In this document: positions 26,294-36,808 of the stretch, piece by piece | Layout of the letters: each line of letters begins with the position of its first letter | How positions within the stretch are numbered: position 1 is the first letter of the stretch | Source of the DNA: Enterococcus faecium | GTDB lineage: Bacteria; Bacillota; Bacilli; Lactobacillales; Enterococcaceae | DNA length: 64,000 nt | Direction of reading: 5' to 3' | NCBI RefSeq assembly: GCF_029023785.1 | Contig: NZ_CP118955.1 | Location: 866,501 to 930,500, forward strand | Notes under the pieces: model-generated | Seen by the model: the letters and a program-made list of their open reading frames with translations, nothing else | Told to the model about the DNA's origin: nothing | The model's database searches: none | Made by a program: the position numbers and the translations under genes

Positions 26294-27345
26294 TTGTCAA
26301 ATTAAGCGAGACAAAACTTTCCATTTACGTAACTCAAAAAAACTTCTAATGGTGTTTGGTAATTTAGTGATTTTCTAGGGATATGGTTTCTTTTAGACGC
26401 AACGGATGAGATGAATCCTTGATTGACTTGGTTGAATTCCATTTCTTTTGGTAGTCCATCTTTTCGGAGGAGTCCGTTTGAATGTTCATTTAATCCCCGT
26501 TGGGAAGGCGTTCCTGGGTCTGCGAAATAAATATCAATATCATTCGTATTACTAATACTTTTCCAATTAGAGAATTCTTTTCCACAATCAAAGGTAATTG
26601 ATTTGAAAAGATTTTTGGGTACGGATTGAAGCCATTCATTAATCGAATTTTCAATATCAACTGCCTTACGGCCTTCTGGTTTCAAGGCGATAATGGCTTT
26701 TGAAAGTCGCTCAACGAGTGTGATGACGGCACTTTTATGGTGGATGCCGACAATCGTATCACCCTCTAAATGTCCAAATTCTTCTTCGAAAACGACATAA
26801 TCTTTTTTACGTTCAGAAATATTTCTTTTGAATGCCTGTTTTCCACGTTTTTCCTTATAACCATTTGGTTTTCGTTTTCCTTGCATCGGTAAATGTAAAA
26901 CATTGAATTCTCCCGTCTTAAACCGGCGATAGAGGGTACTTACTGAACAAGAGAAGGTTCGCTCTGCACGGCCAATAATGACGTCTGGGGTCCAACCTTC
27001 AGTTGATCTTTTTTCAATGTATTCTTTTTCCTCAGCAGGAAAAATGATTTCGGTTCTCCCACAACGTCGCTTATTTTCTTTGTATTGTTCAAAGTATTCA
27101 AGTGCTGTTCCACCACATTTGAGAAAGTTATAGACATTGTAAATTGTTTGGCGTCCACGTTTAAGCTGCTTCGCAACGATAGCAACCGGAGTTTCTTGAT
27201 GAAAATATGCTTCTATCATTACAAGCTCGTTTGGTGTAAGATGGGTATAAGTCATTTATGTTCACTCTCCTTGTATGCTTTAGCGGGTATTACAATTTGA
27301 GTGTAACATAAATGGCTTTTTTATTTGTCTCGCTTAATTATACAA
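26294..27345 (-). mobile_element. IS30-family insertion sequence, copy A
   Basis: About 1052 bases with ends TTGTCAAATTAAGCGAGAC and TTGTATAATTAAGCGAGAC as inverted repeats. An element of equal length and with an identical transposase lies inverted at 59060-60111. It sits 57 bases inside the left end of the island. Confidence 0.9.
26302..27255 (-). CDS. IS30-family transposase
   Basis: 317 residues. N-terminal helix-turn-helix (LTPNELVMIEAYFHQETPVA; VAKQLKRGRQTIYNVYNFLK), then the DDE core: GHLEGDTIVGIHHKS, ITFDCGKEFSNW and NEHSNGLLRKDGLPKE with the final Glu. The ATG follows AAGGAGAGTGA. It is intact and presumably active. Confidence 0.93.
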   Translation of the reverse strand: MTYTHLTPNELVMIEAYFHQETPVAIVAKQLKRGRQTIYNVYNFLKCGGTALEYFEQYKENKRRCGRTEIIFPAEEKEYIEKRSTEGWTPDVIIGRAERTFSCSVSTLYRRFKTGEFNVLHLPMQGKRKPNGYKEKRGKQAFKRNISERKKDYVVFEEEFGHLEGDTIVGIHHKSAVITLVERLSKAIIALKPEGRKAVDIENSINEWLQSVPKNLFKSITFDCGKEFSNWKSISNTNDIDIYFADPGTPSQRGLNEHSNGLLRKDGLPKEMEFNQVNQGFISSVASKRNHIPRKSLNYQTPLEVFLSYVNGKFCLA

Positions 27346-27697
27346 ACGGCGATATTAAATTTAATTGTAGGTGAACACGAATTTTATAAATATTTATGGT
27401 GTTAATGACAAATGATATCCGACTCCTCTTCATACGTTCTGGACTATTTGCTAATAGATTAAAATTTCAGCATCTATTTCTGACCATAAATAAATGAGCT
27501 GCCGAAAAGCTGCCAAATCAGACTTGAAAATAAAGGAACAAAAACTTTTAAGTTTCTGACCCCGTAACTCACACTTCAAAATCTTACTTAAAAAGAAGTC
27601 TGAAAGAAAAAAAGAGTATTCAAAATTTTTTTCTAACTAGCTACATCACATCTATGCATTGACACTCAAAGAACCAGAATAAGTCATCAGAAAGCAA
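27346..27697. other. Island sequence without a recognised gene
   Basis: About 350 AT-rich bases between IS30 and a degenerate IS3. I find no frame with coding character and no clear repeat. Confidence 0.5.
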
Positions 27698-29160
27698 GGG
27701 GGTGCGGACATAATCCTGGACGAAAAAATAAACTTAGGAGGAATGTCCGTGTGTTTTCCCACAAAGAGCGTGTAAGGGCAATTCAGTTATTTTTAAAATA
27801 CGATTGCTCTTATGCTGCAACCATTCGAGAATTAGGGTATCCGTCGATTGGTGCACTACGGAAATGGTATAAAGAGTATTTGGAATCCGGAGAGCTCCAT
27901 CAGGAGCACCGAAAAAAATCAAAGTATTCTGAAGAACAAAAACGAATAGCGGTGAATCATTATTTTGAATATGGTCAATGTTATGCACGAACCATTCGCA
28001 TGCTTGGTTATCCTAATAGAGAGTCCTTGCGGCAGTGGTGTGAAGAACTTGCACCAGGAGCTAGAAAACTCCGAAAAAGTGCGGTAAAGTTAACACAAGA
28101 CCAAAAAGAAGCTGTGTTGAAAAAATTCTATAAACCGCAAACTAATAGGAAAAATTTAGCCGAATCTGAAGGAATTAGTAGAGTTACTCTATATCAATGG
28201 AAAAACACGGTTCTTGGAAAGGATTTTCCATTGCGTATGACTTTAAAAAATCAGGAAAAACAAAAAGAGCTACTTTTAAAGGAAGTAGAAGACTTACAAA
28301 AACAAGTACACCAATTACAGCTCGAAAAAGCATTACTCGAAGGAGCGGCTGAACTGCTAAAAAAAGAAAAAGGCGTCAATCTTCTTTGTCTATCAAATCA
28401 AGAAAAAACGATATTGATTGATGCCTTACGAAATCAGTTCACCTTGAAAGAGCTTCTTCAACAGCTCCAGTTGCCTAAAAGCAGCTATTTTTATCAAAAA
28501 CAAGCACTTGAGAAACCAGATAAGTATTACAAAGAACGTCAATTAATTATCACGATTTTCAATCATAACTTCTGTGCGTATGGTTACCGTAGAATTCACC
28601 AAGCTTTAAAAAATATGGGTAAAAAGCTTTCTGAAAAAGTTGTACGTAGATTGATGACTGAGGAAAATCTATTTGTTAAATTTTCTAGACGAAAAAAGTA
28701 TTCTTCGTATGCTGGGGAAATTTCTCCTGCACACCCCAATTTATTAAATCGGAATTTTAAAGCAAAGAAGCCAAATGAAAAATGGTTAACAGATATTACT
28801 GAATTTAGAATTCCCGCAGGGAAAATCTACTTATCACCACTTGTCGATTGTTACGATGGTGCTATTGTTAGTTGGACTATTGGAACAAAGCCAACTTGCT
28901 TCACTCTATGTCTAAAAAGGGTTATTCACCAGATAATTCAGCGTGCGAAGGTTTCTTTGGACGATTAAAAAACGAGATGTTTTATCAACGTGACTGGAAG
29001 AATACAACAATCAATCAGTTTATAAACAAATTGGATGATTATATTCATTGGTATAATAATCAACGAATTAAGTTATCTTTAGGAGGGCTAAGCCCTCTTC
29101 AATATCGGAAGAAGCAAAGATATATTTGTTAAAAAGGTCCAAAAAAATATCCGCACCCCC
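27698..29160 (+). mobile_element. Degenerate IS3-family element
   Basis: About 1463 bases with inverted ends GGGGGTGCGGACAT and, reversed, GGGGGTGCGGATAT. The encoded transposase has lost part of its catalytic core, so the copy cannot move by itself. Confidence 0.8.
27751..29132 (+). pseudogene. IS3-family transposase with internal deletion
   Basis: The first frame (405 codons) has three helix-turn-helix repeats (IRELGYPSIGALRKWY; IRMLGYPNRESLRQWC; AESEGISRVTLYQWK), a coiled coil, HTH_21 and the first part of the rve core (WLTDITEFRIPAGKIYLSPL). At about 28885, after WTIGTKP, sequence jumps and shifts frame to NLLHSMSKKGYSPDNSACEG, which carries the last catalytic Glu. The segment with the second Asp (HSDRG-type) is missing, so the enzyme is dead. 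A second frame, 28872-29132, keeps the C-terminus. Confidence 0.8.
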
Positions 29161-29192
29161 TTTTTTTTGTAAAAAACTATTGCACAATACAA

Positions 29193-29357
29193 GTGGCCTA
29201 CGGCTATCGAAATTTCCATAACTTTCGAGCAAGAATTTATCTCATTCAAGGCTTGATCTTCCAAGTAAAACAAAAACCAGTTAAGCACTCTGCCTAACTG
29301 GTTATGACTAAATTTTCAGTTGTATCTTTCTCTACCAACACTAAATGTCGAAGAGCC
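29193..29357 (+). mobile_element. ISL3-family element, right-end fragment
   Basis: The frame 29193-29297 encodes VAYGYRNFHNFRARIYLIQG and a short tail, the C-terminus of an ISL3-family transposase. It is followed by an ISL3-like terminal repeat which, read inward, is GGCTCTTCGACATTTAGTGT (ends at 29357). The rest of the element is gone. Confidence 0.7.
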
Positions 29358-29366
29358 TTTTTTCGT

Positions 29367-30245
29367 TTATGAATGTAAGACCGCTTCTCGAGCCAATGCC
29401 AAACAACCGAGCGTTCCAGCGTTGTCTTCTAATGCTGGGGTCACGATATATTTGCTTAACTCAGGTGTTTCGACATACCCATTGACCAATTTTGCAAATG
29501 CGTCGTGGACGTTTTGCAGCATATGGCGTTGTTTCATCACACCACCGCCAAAAATGATCACATCTGGAGAAAACATCAAGGTTGTATTGTAGGCACATTG
29601 AGCAATATAGGAGGCTTCGATTTCCCAATAAGGATCATCTTCTGCAACCTCTTGTCCTTTTTTCCCTAAGCGTTTTTCGATGGCGGGTCCAGCGGCCATC
29701 CCTTCTAAACAGTTGCCATGAAATGGACAGCTGCCAGCAAAGTCATCTTTTGGATGAGGGACGACGAGCATATGCCCCATTTCTGGATGACTAAACCCTT
29801 CGATAAAGCGCCCTTCTTGTAAGGCACCGCCGCCAACACCCGTACCGATCGTATAGTAAACGACACTGCTCAATCCTTTGCCACTGCCGAAGACATACTC
29901 ACCATAGGCAGCCGCATTGACATCTGTTGTCCAAGAAATCGGGATCGGAAATTCTTTTTTCATGGTACCGATGAAATCAAAATTTTGCCATGCCAATTTC
30001 GGGGTCGAGGTAATGTACCCATAAGTGGCGGAATCGCGATGGATATCGATAGGCCCAAATGAGCCAATCCCAATCCCTGCTAAATCTGCTTGGTATTGTT
30101 TGAAGAAGTCAATGACTAAAGGCATTGTTTCCTCAGGTGTCGTTGTCGGAAAGCTCACTCTTTCCTTGATCGTCATTTCTTCATCGCCAATGGCACACAC
30201 AAATTTTGTGCCGCCTGCTTCAATTGCACCGTATAGCATAGACAT
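29367..30245 (-). CDS. scrK: ROK-family fructokinase
   Basis: 292 residues: AIEAGGTKFVCAIG phosphate loop, GIGSFGPIDI, WTTDVNAAAYGEYVFGSGKG, a ROK zinc site (HPEMGHMLVVPHPKDDFAGS, then CPFHGNCLEG) and GGGVMKQRHML. It phosphorylates the fructose released by ScrB. GGGAGAA precedes the first ATG. It lies downstream of scrA on the same strand, 257 bases away, as part of the island sucrose cluster; the spacer before it is AT-rich and holds no gene. Confidence 0.9.
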   Translation of the reverse strand: MSMLYGAIEAGGTKFVCAIGDEEMTIKERVSFPTTTPEETMPLVIDFFKQYQADLAGIGIGSFGPIDIHRDSATYGYITSTPKLAWQNFDFIGTMKKEFPIPISWTTDVNAAAYGEYVFGSGKGLSSVVYYTIGTGVGGGALQEGRFIEGFSHPEMGHMLVVPHPKDDFAGSCPFHGNCLEGMAAGPAIEKRLGKKGQEVAEDDPYWEIEASYIAQCAYNTTLMFSPDVIIFGGGVMKQRHMLQNVHDAFAKLVNGYVETPELSKYIVTPALEDNAGTLGCLALAREAVLHS

Positions 30246-30502
30246 TTCTCCCTTTATTTTAGAATGAAATCACTAAATAAATGACTATATATCATATTTA
30301 AATTATTTTTTTATTTAGTAACATGACAAGTAAATAACTACTATTTTTTCTTTTTGAATTTTTATCATTTTTTAAAATTCTAATAATTTTTCATACAATT
30401 GATATATGAAAAGATTAAATAAAATGTTATTCTCAAATATTTGATTAATCTATATTATTTGATTTTGGAAAGAAAATTCCATCTTTACTCAGGGAAATAT
30501 AT

Positions 30503-32449
30503 TTATTTGATTTCAAGTAAATCAGTACCCTCAGTGACTGTATTTTCAGCTACTATATTTACTTCTGAATAATCCGAAGTATTGGTCACAATAATCATTG
30601 TTGTATCATCAAGACCTTCTTTCTCAATCATTGAACGGTCAAATGCTCCAAGAATATCGCCTTTTCTAACTTTTTGATTAGTAGTAACTTTTTGTGTAAA
30701 TCCTTTTCCTCCCATTGATACAGTATCAATACCAATATGAATTAGAACTTCAGCACCATTATTTGATTTAATACCATAAGCATGTCCAGTTTCAAACGTG
30801 AGTTGAATAGTACCATCTACTGGAGAATGGACCGTGTTTCCATTTGGTTTAATGGCAATCCCTTTTCCCATAGCTTCTGATGAAAAGACTGGATCATTTA
30901 CTGAAGAAAGACTAATCACTTTACCAGAAATGGGACTAACAATTGTTTCTGATGAAACTTTTGTTTGTGTTGATTCAACATCAGTAGATATTGGATCTGT
31001 TGTTGCTACTTTTGAAGAATTAACTGGTGTTTGTTCAGCAATTTCTTCTGCTTTAAAGATACCAGCAGCTTTTGTTTTACCGTAGAAGTAAGTAATTGCA
31101 AAAGCAACTACAAAGCTAATCAATTCACACAATACGTAAAATGGAATAGATGTTGCATTAATTGAAAGAAATCCCAAGAAACCTGCTGAACCAAGTGAAA
31201 CAGCAACTACTTTAAGTAATCCTGCTACTGCTGTAGCAATTCCTGAACCAATTAAAGCACAAAAGAATGGAAAGCGGTATTTTAAGTTAACTCCGAACAA
31301 GGCAGGCTCTGTAATTCCAAGAAGTGCTGAGACACCCGCAGAGGAAGCAAGACTTTTTGTCTTAGAATTTTTAGTTAAGAACCAAATGGCAAATGTTGCA
31401 GCACCTTGAGCAACGTTTGCCATAGATGCAACTACAAAGATAAAGTCTCCATGTCCGATACCATTTGTCCACGCTGAAAGTAATTGAGTTTCAATAGCTG
31501 GAAATGATTGATGTAAACCAGTCATGACTATAAGTGAATATGTTCCTCCAAAAATACCCATTCCAATAAATCCAGTAGTGTTATATAGCCAAACAATAAT
31601 GTCTGTAATTCCATTAGACAACAATAACATTACAGGGCCAATAACTGTGAAAGTCAAAAATCCAGTAATCATTACTGATAATAATGGCGTGAATGTAAAG
31701 TCAATAGATGATGGCAATTTTTTATGAAAGAATTTTTCTAATATAGATAATATCCAAACAGCTGCTAAAACTGGAATAACTTGATAAGCATAGTTTGTTT
31801 GTGAAACATGATAACCAAAAATATTCCAATATTCAGTTGAGCCACCAAGATCTGGTGTTGTCATGATCATACCAATTGCAGCACCAAGAAATTGGTTTGC
31901 TCCAAAACGTTTAGCAGCTGAAATACCTACTAAAATTGGTAAGAACATGAATGGTGCAGCGGACATCAGTTGGATCATTGAGGAAATACCTTCAATCGCA
32001 GGATACATTTCTTCAATTGATTTTGGTCCAAAAAGTCCAGCAGCTGTTAAAAAGTTTTGTAATGCCATTAATAAACCACCTGCAACAAGGGCAGGTATAA
32101 TTGGAACAAAAATATCTGATAATAATTTAATTAATGCCATAATGGGGTTGAATTTTTTATCTTTACTAGCAATTTGTTTTAAATCATCTGTTGAAATTTC
32201 CGAAAGTCCAGTTTTTTTGATAAGTTCGTCATAAACGAAATTAACATCACCTGCACCGATAATCACTTGATATTGTCCATCAATTTTAAATGTGCCTTTC
32301 ACATCTGGATTTTCGTCTAAAGCTTTTTGATTCACTTTCGTGTCATCTTTTAGTACGAGACGAAGACGTGTAGCGCAGTGTGCAGCTGCAATAAGGTTAT
32401 CTTTTCCGACCGCTTGTATTACGTCGGAAGCTACTTTACTGTAATTCAT
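30503..32449 (-). CDS. scrA: Sucrose-type PTS transporter EIIBCA
   Basis: 648 residues from ATG 32449, after AAGGAGTGA; an upstream in-frame ATG (32500) lies in the operator region and is rejected. Order: EIIB with the phospho-Cys motif [11 protein letters not shown] (about 26-36), a ten-helix EIIC domain (about 105-450), linker, and EIIA with the phospho-His in [16 protein letters not shown]. It imports and phosphorylates sucrose to sucrose-6-phosphate; specificity is inferred from the adjacent scrB. The fused EIIA makes it independent of a separate glucose-type EIIA. Confidence 0.88.
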   Translation of the reverse strand: MNYSKVASDVIQAVGKDNLIAAAHCATRLRLVLKDDTKVNQKALDENPDVKGTFKIDGQYQVIIGAGDVNFVYDELIKKTGLSEISTDDLKQIASKDKKFNPIMALIKLLSDIFVPIIPALVAGGLLMALQNFLTAAGLFGPKSIEEMYPAIEGISSMIQLMSAAPFMFLPILVGISAAKRFGANQFLGAAIGMIMTTPDLGGSTEYWNIFGYHVSQTNYAYQVIPVLAAVWILSILEKFFHKKLPSSIDFTFTPLLSVMITGFLTFTVIGPVMLLLSNGITDIIVWLYNTTGFIGMGIFGGTYSLIVMTGLHQSFPAIETQLLSAWTNGIGHGDFIFVVASMANVAQGAATFAIWFLTKNSKTKSLASSAGVSALLGITEPALFGVNLKYRFPFFCALIGSGIATAVAGLLKVVAVSLGSAGFLGFLSINATSIPFYVLCELISFVVAFAITYFYGKTKAAGIFKAEEIAEQTPVNSSKVATTDPISTDVESTQTKVSSETIVSPISGKVISLSSVNDPVFSSEAMGKGIAIKPNGNTVHSPVDGTIQLTFETGHAYGIKSNNGAEVLIHIGIDTVSMGGKGFTQKVTTNQKVRKGDILGAFDRSMIEKEGLDDTTMIIVTNTSDYSEVNIVAENTVTEGTDLLEIK

Positions 32450-32475
32450 TCGAATCACTCCTTTTTTATTTTTAC

Positions 32476-32596
32476 GTGAAAACGGTTCACTGAAATGCAA
32501 ATTTATTTTAGCATATCTTAAAAATATGTCAAACGTTTGTCATATAGTTTATTTTTTTAAATGAAATGATTGATTTTTCAACGGAAAACGTTTACC
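32476..32596. promoter_or_regulatory. Three LacI-type operators between scrA and scrB
   Basis: Palindromes with a central CG are found at 32476-32490 (GTGAAAACGGTTCAC), 32528-32541 (GTCAAACGTTTGTC) and 32583-32596 (GGAAAACGTTTACC). They lie about 52 bases apart, near five helical turns, which would permit looping. The probable ligand is the ScrR protein encoded by the cluster; the third may also serve CcpA. Confidence 0.65.
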
Positions 32597-32633
32597 ATAC
32601 TAGTTGTAAAAAGATAAATTGAAGGAGTAAAAT

Positions 32634-34073
32634 ATGAACTTACCTCGAGAAATACGATATCGTGCTTATTCTGATTGGACTAAAGATGAGATGGATAAAA
32701 TTAAGGATAATGTAAAACGATCACCTTGGCGTGCTAGCTATCATATCGAACCTAAAACAGGATTGTTAAACGATCCTAATGGTTTTTCTTTTTTTAACGG
32801 AAAATATACGCTTTTTTATCAAAATTGGCCATTTGGAGCTGCTCATGGGTTGAAAGAATGGGTACACAATGAATCAGATGATTTAATTCATTTTCATGTA
32901 ACAGGAGCAGAACTTCTTCCAGACACAAAACGAGATAGCCACGGCGCTTATTCCGGTTCTGCATATGAAATAGAGGAGAATCTATTCTTACTCTATACAG
33001 GAAACGTTCGAAATGAAAATTGGGAACGTGATACACTTCAAATCGGAGCATGGATGGATAAAGACTACAACATTACGAAAGGTGAGAATGTTCTTATTCA
33101 TAAACCTGCTGATGTAACTGATCATTTTCGTGATCCACAAATGTTTAATTATGAAGGACAATTGTATGCGATTGTTGGAGCACAAAATTTAGAAAAATCA
33201 GGCTTTATCAAACTTTACAAAGCGGATGACAATAACGTGGAAACATGGGAGGAAGTTGGCAACCTTGATTTTGGCGGCACTGGTTCAGAATACATGATTG
33301 AGTGTCCAAATCTAGTATTTGTAGACAAAAAACCTGTTCTCATTTATTGTCCTCAAGGGTTGGATAAATCTGAGCTAAATTATGGGAATATCTATCCGAA
33401 TACTTTTAAGATCTGTCAATCGCTTGACATAGAAAAAGTAAAACTTGTGGGCGCTTCAGAAATTCAAAATCTTGATTATGGATTTGAAGCGTATGCGACT
33501 CAAGGATTCAATACTCCTGATGGTCGTGCTCTGATTGTCAGTTGGATTGGACTACCTGATATCGATTATCCAACTGATAAGTATGATTATCAGGGAGCAA
33601 TGAGTCTTGTAAAAGAACTTTCAATAAAAGATGGTAAACTTTACCAATATCCAGTAGAAGCTATTACATCATTACGTGCTAGTTCTGAACAATTTACAGC
33701 AAAAGCAGAAACAAATAATACTTATGAGCTTGAACTAACTTTTCCTCCAAATCAGAAATCGGAGTTACTTCTTTTCTCTGATAGTAAAGGAAATGGACTT
33801 AGCTTGATTGTAGATACCAAAGAAGGAAAAATTATTTTAGATCGCAGCAAAGCAGGCATTCAATATGCCACTGACTTTGGTACGATTCGTGAATGCTCAA
33901 TTGATACTAAAGAAACAACTGCTAACATTTTTGTAGATAACTCAATCATTGAGATTTTTATTAATAAAGGAGAAAAAGTGTTTACTAGTCGTGTATTCCC
34001 TGAAAATCACCAAAATGGTATTCAAATCAAATCAGGCGAACCTACTGGAAAATACTTTGAATTAAAATATTAA
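32634..34073 (+). CDS. scrB: Sucrose-6-phosphate hydrolase (GH32)
   Basis: 479 residues. Nucleophile motif LLNDPNGF (Asp47), transition-state motif HFRDPQMF and acid/base motif MIECPNL, followed by a C-terminal beta-sandwich (IFVDNSIIEIFINKGEKVFT). It splits sucrose-6-P into glucose-6-P and fructose. GAAGGAG precedes the ATG. It is divergent from scrA and followed by scrR after one base, so scrB-scrR are co-transcribed. Confidence 0.93.
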   Translation: MNLPREIRYRAYSDWTKDEMDKIKDNVKRSPWRASYHIEPKTGLLNDPNGFSFFNGKYTLFYQNWPFGAAHGLKEWVHNESDDLIHFHVTGAELLPDTKRDSHGAYSGSAYEIEENLFLLYTGNVRNENWERDTLQIGAWMDKDYNITKGENVLIHKPADVTDHFRDPQMFNYEGQLYAIVGAQNLEKSGFIKLYKADDNNVETWEEVGNLDFGGTGSEYMIECPNLVFVDKKPVLIYCPQGLDKSELNYGNIYPNTFKICQSLDIEKVKLVGASEIQNLDYGFEAYATQGFNTPDGRALIVSWIGLPDIDYPTDKYDYQGAMSLVKELSIKDGKLYQYPVEAITSLRASSEQFTAKAETNNTYELELTFPPNQKSELLLFSDSKGNGLSLIVDTKEGKIILDRSKAGIQYATDFGTIRECSIDTKETTANIFVDNSIIEIFINKGEKVFTSRVFPENHQNGIQIKSGEPTGKYFELKY

Positions 34074-34074
34074 A

Positions 34075-35037
34075 ATGGTAGCAAAATTAACTGATGTCGC
34101 TGAATTAGCTGGAGTTAGCCCAACAACCGTTTCACGCGTCATTAATAATAAGGGATATTTATCAGAAAAAACAAAACAAAAAGTTCATGAAGCTATGAAA
34201 ACTCTTGGTTATAAACCAAATAATTTAGCACGTGGACTTCAAGGAAAGTCACCTCAGCTTATTGGTCTTATTTTTCCTAATATTAGTAATATCTTTTACT
34301 CTGAACTCATTGAGTATCTCGAAATAGAGTTATTTAAACATGGATATAAAACGATTATTTGCAATAGTCAAAATGATCCTGCTAAAGAGAGAGAATACAT
34401 TGAAATGCTTGAAGCCAACCAAGTTGATGGCATAATCTCATCAAGCCATAATCTTGGAATTGCTGATTATGAGCGTGTGAGAGCACCTATTGTTGCTTTT
34501 GATAGAAATTTAGCTCCTAATGTTTCCATTGTTTCTTCAGATAACTTTGAAGGGGGAAAACTTGCAGCTAAGACTTTACAAAAAAATGGTTGTCAAAATA
34601 CCATTATGATTACAGGAAATGATAACACGGATTCTCCCACAGAATTACGTGCACTAGGTTTTTCTTTTCAAAATCCAAATGGAAAAATTTTCAAAATTCC
34701 TAATAATCTGTCTACTATCCGTCGTGAAATGGAAATAAAGTCAACTATTATAAATCACAAACCAGATGGTATTTTTGTTTCTGATGATTTAACAGCCATT
34801 CTCACTATGAAAATTGCTCATCAACTTAAACTTAATATCCCAGAAGATTTAAAAATTATTGGATACGATGGTACCTCTTTTATTGAGAAATTTTTCCCAC
34901 AATTGACAACAATAAGACAACCAATTGATGAAATTGCAAGTCTTATTGTTGATATTCTTCTGAAAAAAATTAAAGGCGAAAAGACAAATAAGGATTATAT
35001 TTTACCAATCTCAATACTTTCTGGAGGAAGTATTTAA
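34075..35037 (+). CDS. scrR: Sucrose operon repressor, LacI family
   Basis: 320 residues. LacI helix-turn-helix at the N-terminus (KLTDVAELAGVSPTTVSRVI NNKGYLSEKT with hinge LARGLQGK), then a periplasmic-binding-like effector domain (IGLIFPNISNIFYSELIEYL; VDGIISSSHNLG; GYDGTSFIEKFFPQLTTIRQ). It probably represses scrA and scrB through the nearby palindromes. It begins directly after scrB and has no separate terminator before the IS3 element. Confidence 0.88.
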   Translation: MVAKLTDVAELAGVSPTTVSRVINNKGYLSEKTKQKVHEAMKTLGYKPNNLARGLQGKSPQLIGLIFPNISNIFYSELIEYLEIELFKHGYKTIICNSQNDPAKEREYIEMLEANQVDGIISSSHNLGIADYERVRAPIVAFDRNLAPNVSIVSSDNFEGGKLAAKTLQKNGCQNTIMITGNDNTDSPTELRALGFSFQNPNGKIFKIPNNLSTIRREMEIKSTIINHKPDGIFVSDDLTAILTMKIAHQLKLNIPEDLKIIGYDGTSFIEKFFPQLTTIRQPIDEIASLIVDILLKKIKGEKTNKDYILPISILSGGSI

Positions 35038-35206
35038 CGTTAAATTAATTTTTTAATGTCTATAAAATTCGTTAGAAAATACAATTTGTAGATATCCAAT
35101 TGATTTGTAAACAAAAAGGAGTTGTCAACTTGTAGTGACCCCCAAAAGTTAGACTTTTTTGGAGTGGAGAAATCCACTCCTTTTTTCATGCTCTAAAATG
35201 ATATTT

Positions 35207-36010
35207 TTACACAACTGTTACGGTTGTTTTACGAAATTGGACGGGACTTTGCCAGTTTAATTTCTGTTTTATCCGTTCACTATTGTAGTAATAGATATAG
35301 CTATCGATGGCTGATTTTAATTCCTCGAAACAGTTATAAACTTTCCCGTGAAAAATCTCTTGTTTTAATAAGCCAAAAAAATTCTCCATAAGTGAATTAT
35401 CTAAGCAGTTCCCTTTCCGAGACAGGCTTTGAAAGATTTTGTACTCCTTCAATTTGTTTCTATAAGCTTTCATTTGATACGCCCAACCTTGATCTGAGTG
35501 AAACGTACGACGATAGGGACAATCGTTAGTGGTCTGGATAGCTTCCTCCAAACTTTCCATTACCGCTAATGCATTGGGCTTTTCAGAGATACGATAGGAT
35601 AAAATCTCACTATTGAACATATCCATAAAAGGATCTAGATACAATTTCTTTTGACGGATAATGCCTTTGGCATCCACTTCATGGTATTTAAATTCAGTTG
35701 TATCCGTCGTGATTTTCTGATGGCAGATACTGGTGTAGAAACGACGATGGATCCGATTTTTGGCTACTGCTCCGACTTGTCCTCGATAAGAATTGTAGCG
35801 CCGTGATTTACGTGTGTATGTCGTTACTTTTATTCCTAGCTTCTTGATCAGGCGCTGAACTTTCTTTTTATTGATAGAGAACCCGCGGTTTCTTAGTTCA
35901 TTGGTCATCCGTAAACAGCCATAATCCTTGTGCTTCTCCCGAACTTTAAGCATTTCCGCTTCAATCTCTTGACCTGGATTTTTACGGTCCAATCGTTTTT
36001 GCCAGTACAT
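35207..36010 (-). CDS. IS3-family transposase OrfB
   Basis: 267 residues with HTH_21 (KHKDYGCLRMTNELRNRGFS) and the rve DDE core: TTDTTEFKYHEVDAKG, TFHSDQGWAYQMKAYRN and NCLDNSLMENFFGLLKQEIF. The visible ATG at 36010 is internal; by analogy the natural product is an OrfAB fusion made by a -1 frameshift in the overlap around 36050. Confidence 0.88.
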   Translation of the reverse strand: MYWQKRLDRKNPGQEIEAEMLKVREKHKDYGCLRMTNELRNRGFSINKKKVQRLIKKLGIKVTTYTRKSRRYNSYRGQVGAVAKNRIHRRFYTSICHQKITTDTTEFKYHEVDAKGIIRQKKLYLDPFMDMFNSEILSYRISEKPNALAVMESLEEAIQTTNDCPYRRTFHSDQGWAYQMKAYRNKLKEYKIFQSLSRKGNCLDNSLMENFFGLLKQEIFHGKVYNCFEELKSAIDSYIYYYNSERIKQKLNWQSPVQFRKTTVTVV

Positions 36011-36051
36011 AAAGGTTGCCTTAGGGAACTTTAAAGTTTCTAGAAGCTCAA

Positions 36052-36633
36052 CTAATTTAAACGGTCATCGGAGGCTTGCGATGATTCGTGCGATTGCTTC
36101 ATTCGTCGTTGTTGGGCTTCCTGTTTTCGCAGCTTCCTCAATTCTTTTAAAGAGGCATTTTCAATTTGAAGGGAACGGACTCGTTTCTCCAACTCCTCGA
36201 TGCGTTCACGTTCTTTAGACGTTGCTTTAGTTGTAGATTTTTTCTTATTTTTGGGTTCATATTTCTTAGACAAGATAGGTGGACATCCTTTCGTTTTTGA
36301 GAGTCCATCGATCCCACCCTCACGGAATTGATGCATCCAACTAGCGATCAAATTAGGGTTGTTCATGTTAAGTGTGTTGGCAACTTCACGATAGGACAGC
36401 TCACTTGTTAGATATAACTCTATCGCATCCAGCTTAAATTGAACAGAATATTTTTTCTTTTGTCGCTTTCTTACTAGACCCTCTTCACCAAATACTTGAT
36501 AGGCATTGATCCAGCGCTTCACTTGTGATGGAACCTTAATGGAATGTTTCTTTGCCAGATAATCACTTCCGCCTTTACCATCCAAATAATCATGAACGAT
36601 CTTTAATTTAAGTTCAAAAGTATACTTAGCTAT
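36052..36633 (-). CDS. IS3-family transposase OrfA, start codon apparently ATA
   Basis: The frame reads AKYTFELKLKIVHDYLDGKG from 36630 downward, then two helix-turn-helix units (KHSIKVPSQVKRWINAYQVF; LSYREVANTLNMNNPNLIAS) and a coiled coil. Relatives begin with MAKY, but here the codon is ATA (36633-36631). Either ATA is used or the start is damaged; the first ATG is at 36585, within the first helix-turn-helix. Confidence 0.7.
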   Translation of the reverse strand: MAKYTFELKLKIVHDYLDGKGGSDYLAKKHSIKVPSQVKRWINAYQVFGEEGLVRKRQKKKYSVQFKLDAIELYLTSELSYREVANTLNMNNPNLIASWMHQFREGGIDGLSKTKGCPPILSKKYEPKNKKKSTTKATSKERERIEELEKRVRSLQIENASLKELRKLRKQEAQQRRMKQSHESSQASDDRLN

Positions 36634-36808
36634 AAAAAATACCGACCTCCAAAAGTTAGATTTTTTGGTCTAACTTTTGGGGGTCGGTACAAAACTTAAA
36701 AGTTTTAGACCCTTTTATTTTCTTAATGGCTTCAGTCAGTTTTGTGCGTAAAGCGTGCGAAACAAGAAAACCGCGCGTTTCTACGCGTGGAAGAAGTATC
36801 TTTAGCGA

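Larger units (their letters stand above)
35131..36691 (-). mobile_element. IS3-family (IS150-like) insertion sequence
   Basis: About 1561 bases with 24-base inverted ends: TGTAGTGACCCCCAAAAGTT on the left and TGTACCGACCCCCAAAAGTT reversed on the right. It holds orfA and orfB on the minus strand. It lies just behind scrR. Confidence 0.88.
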
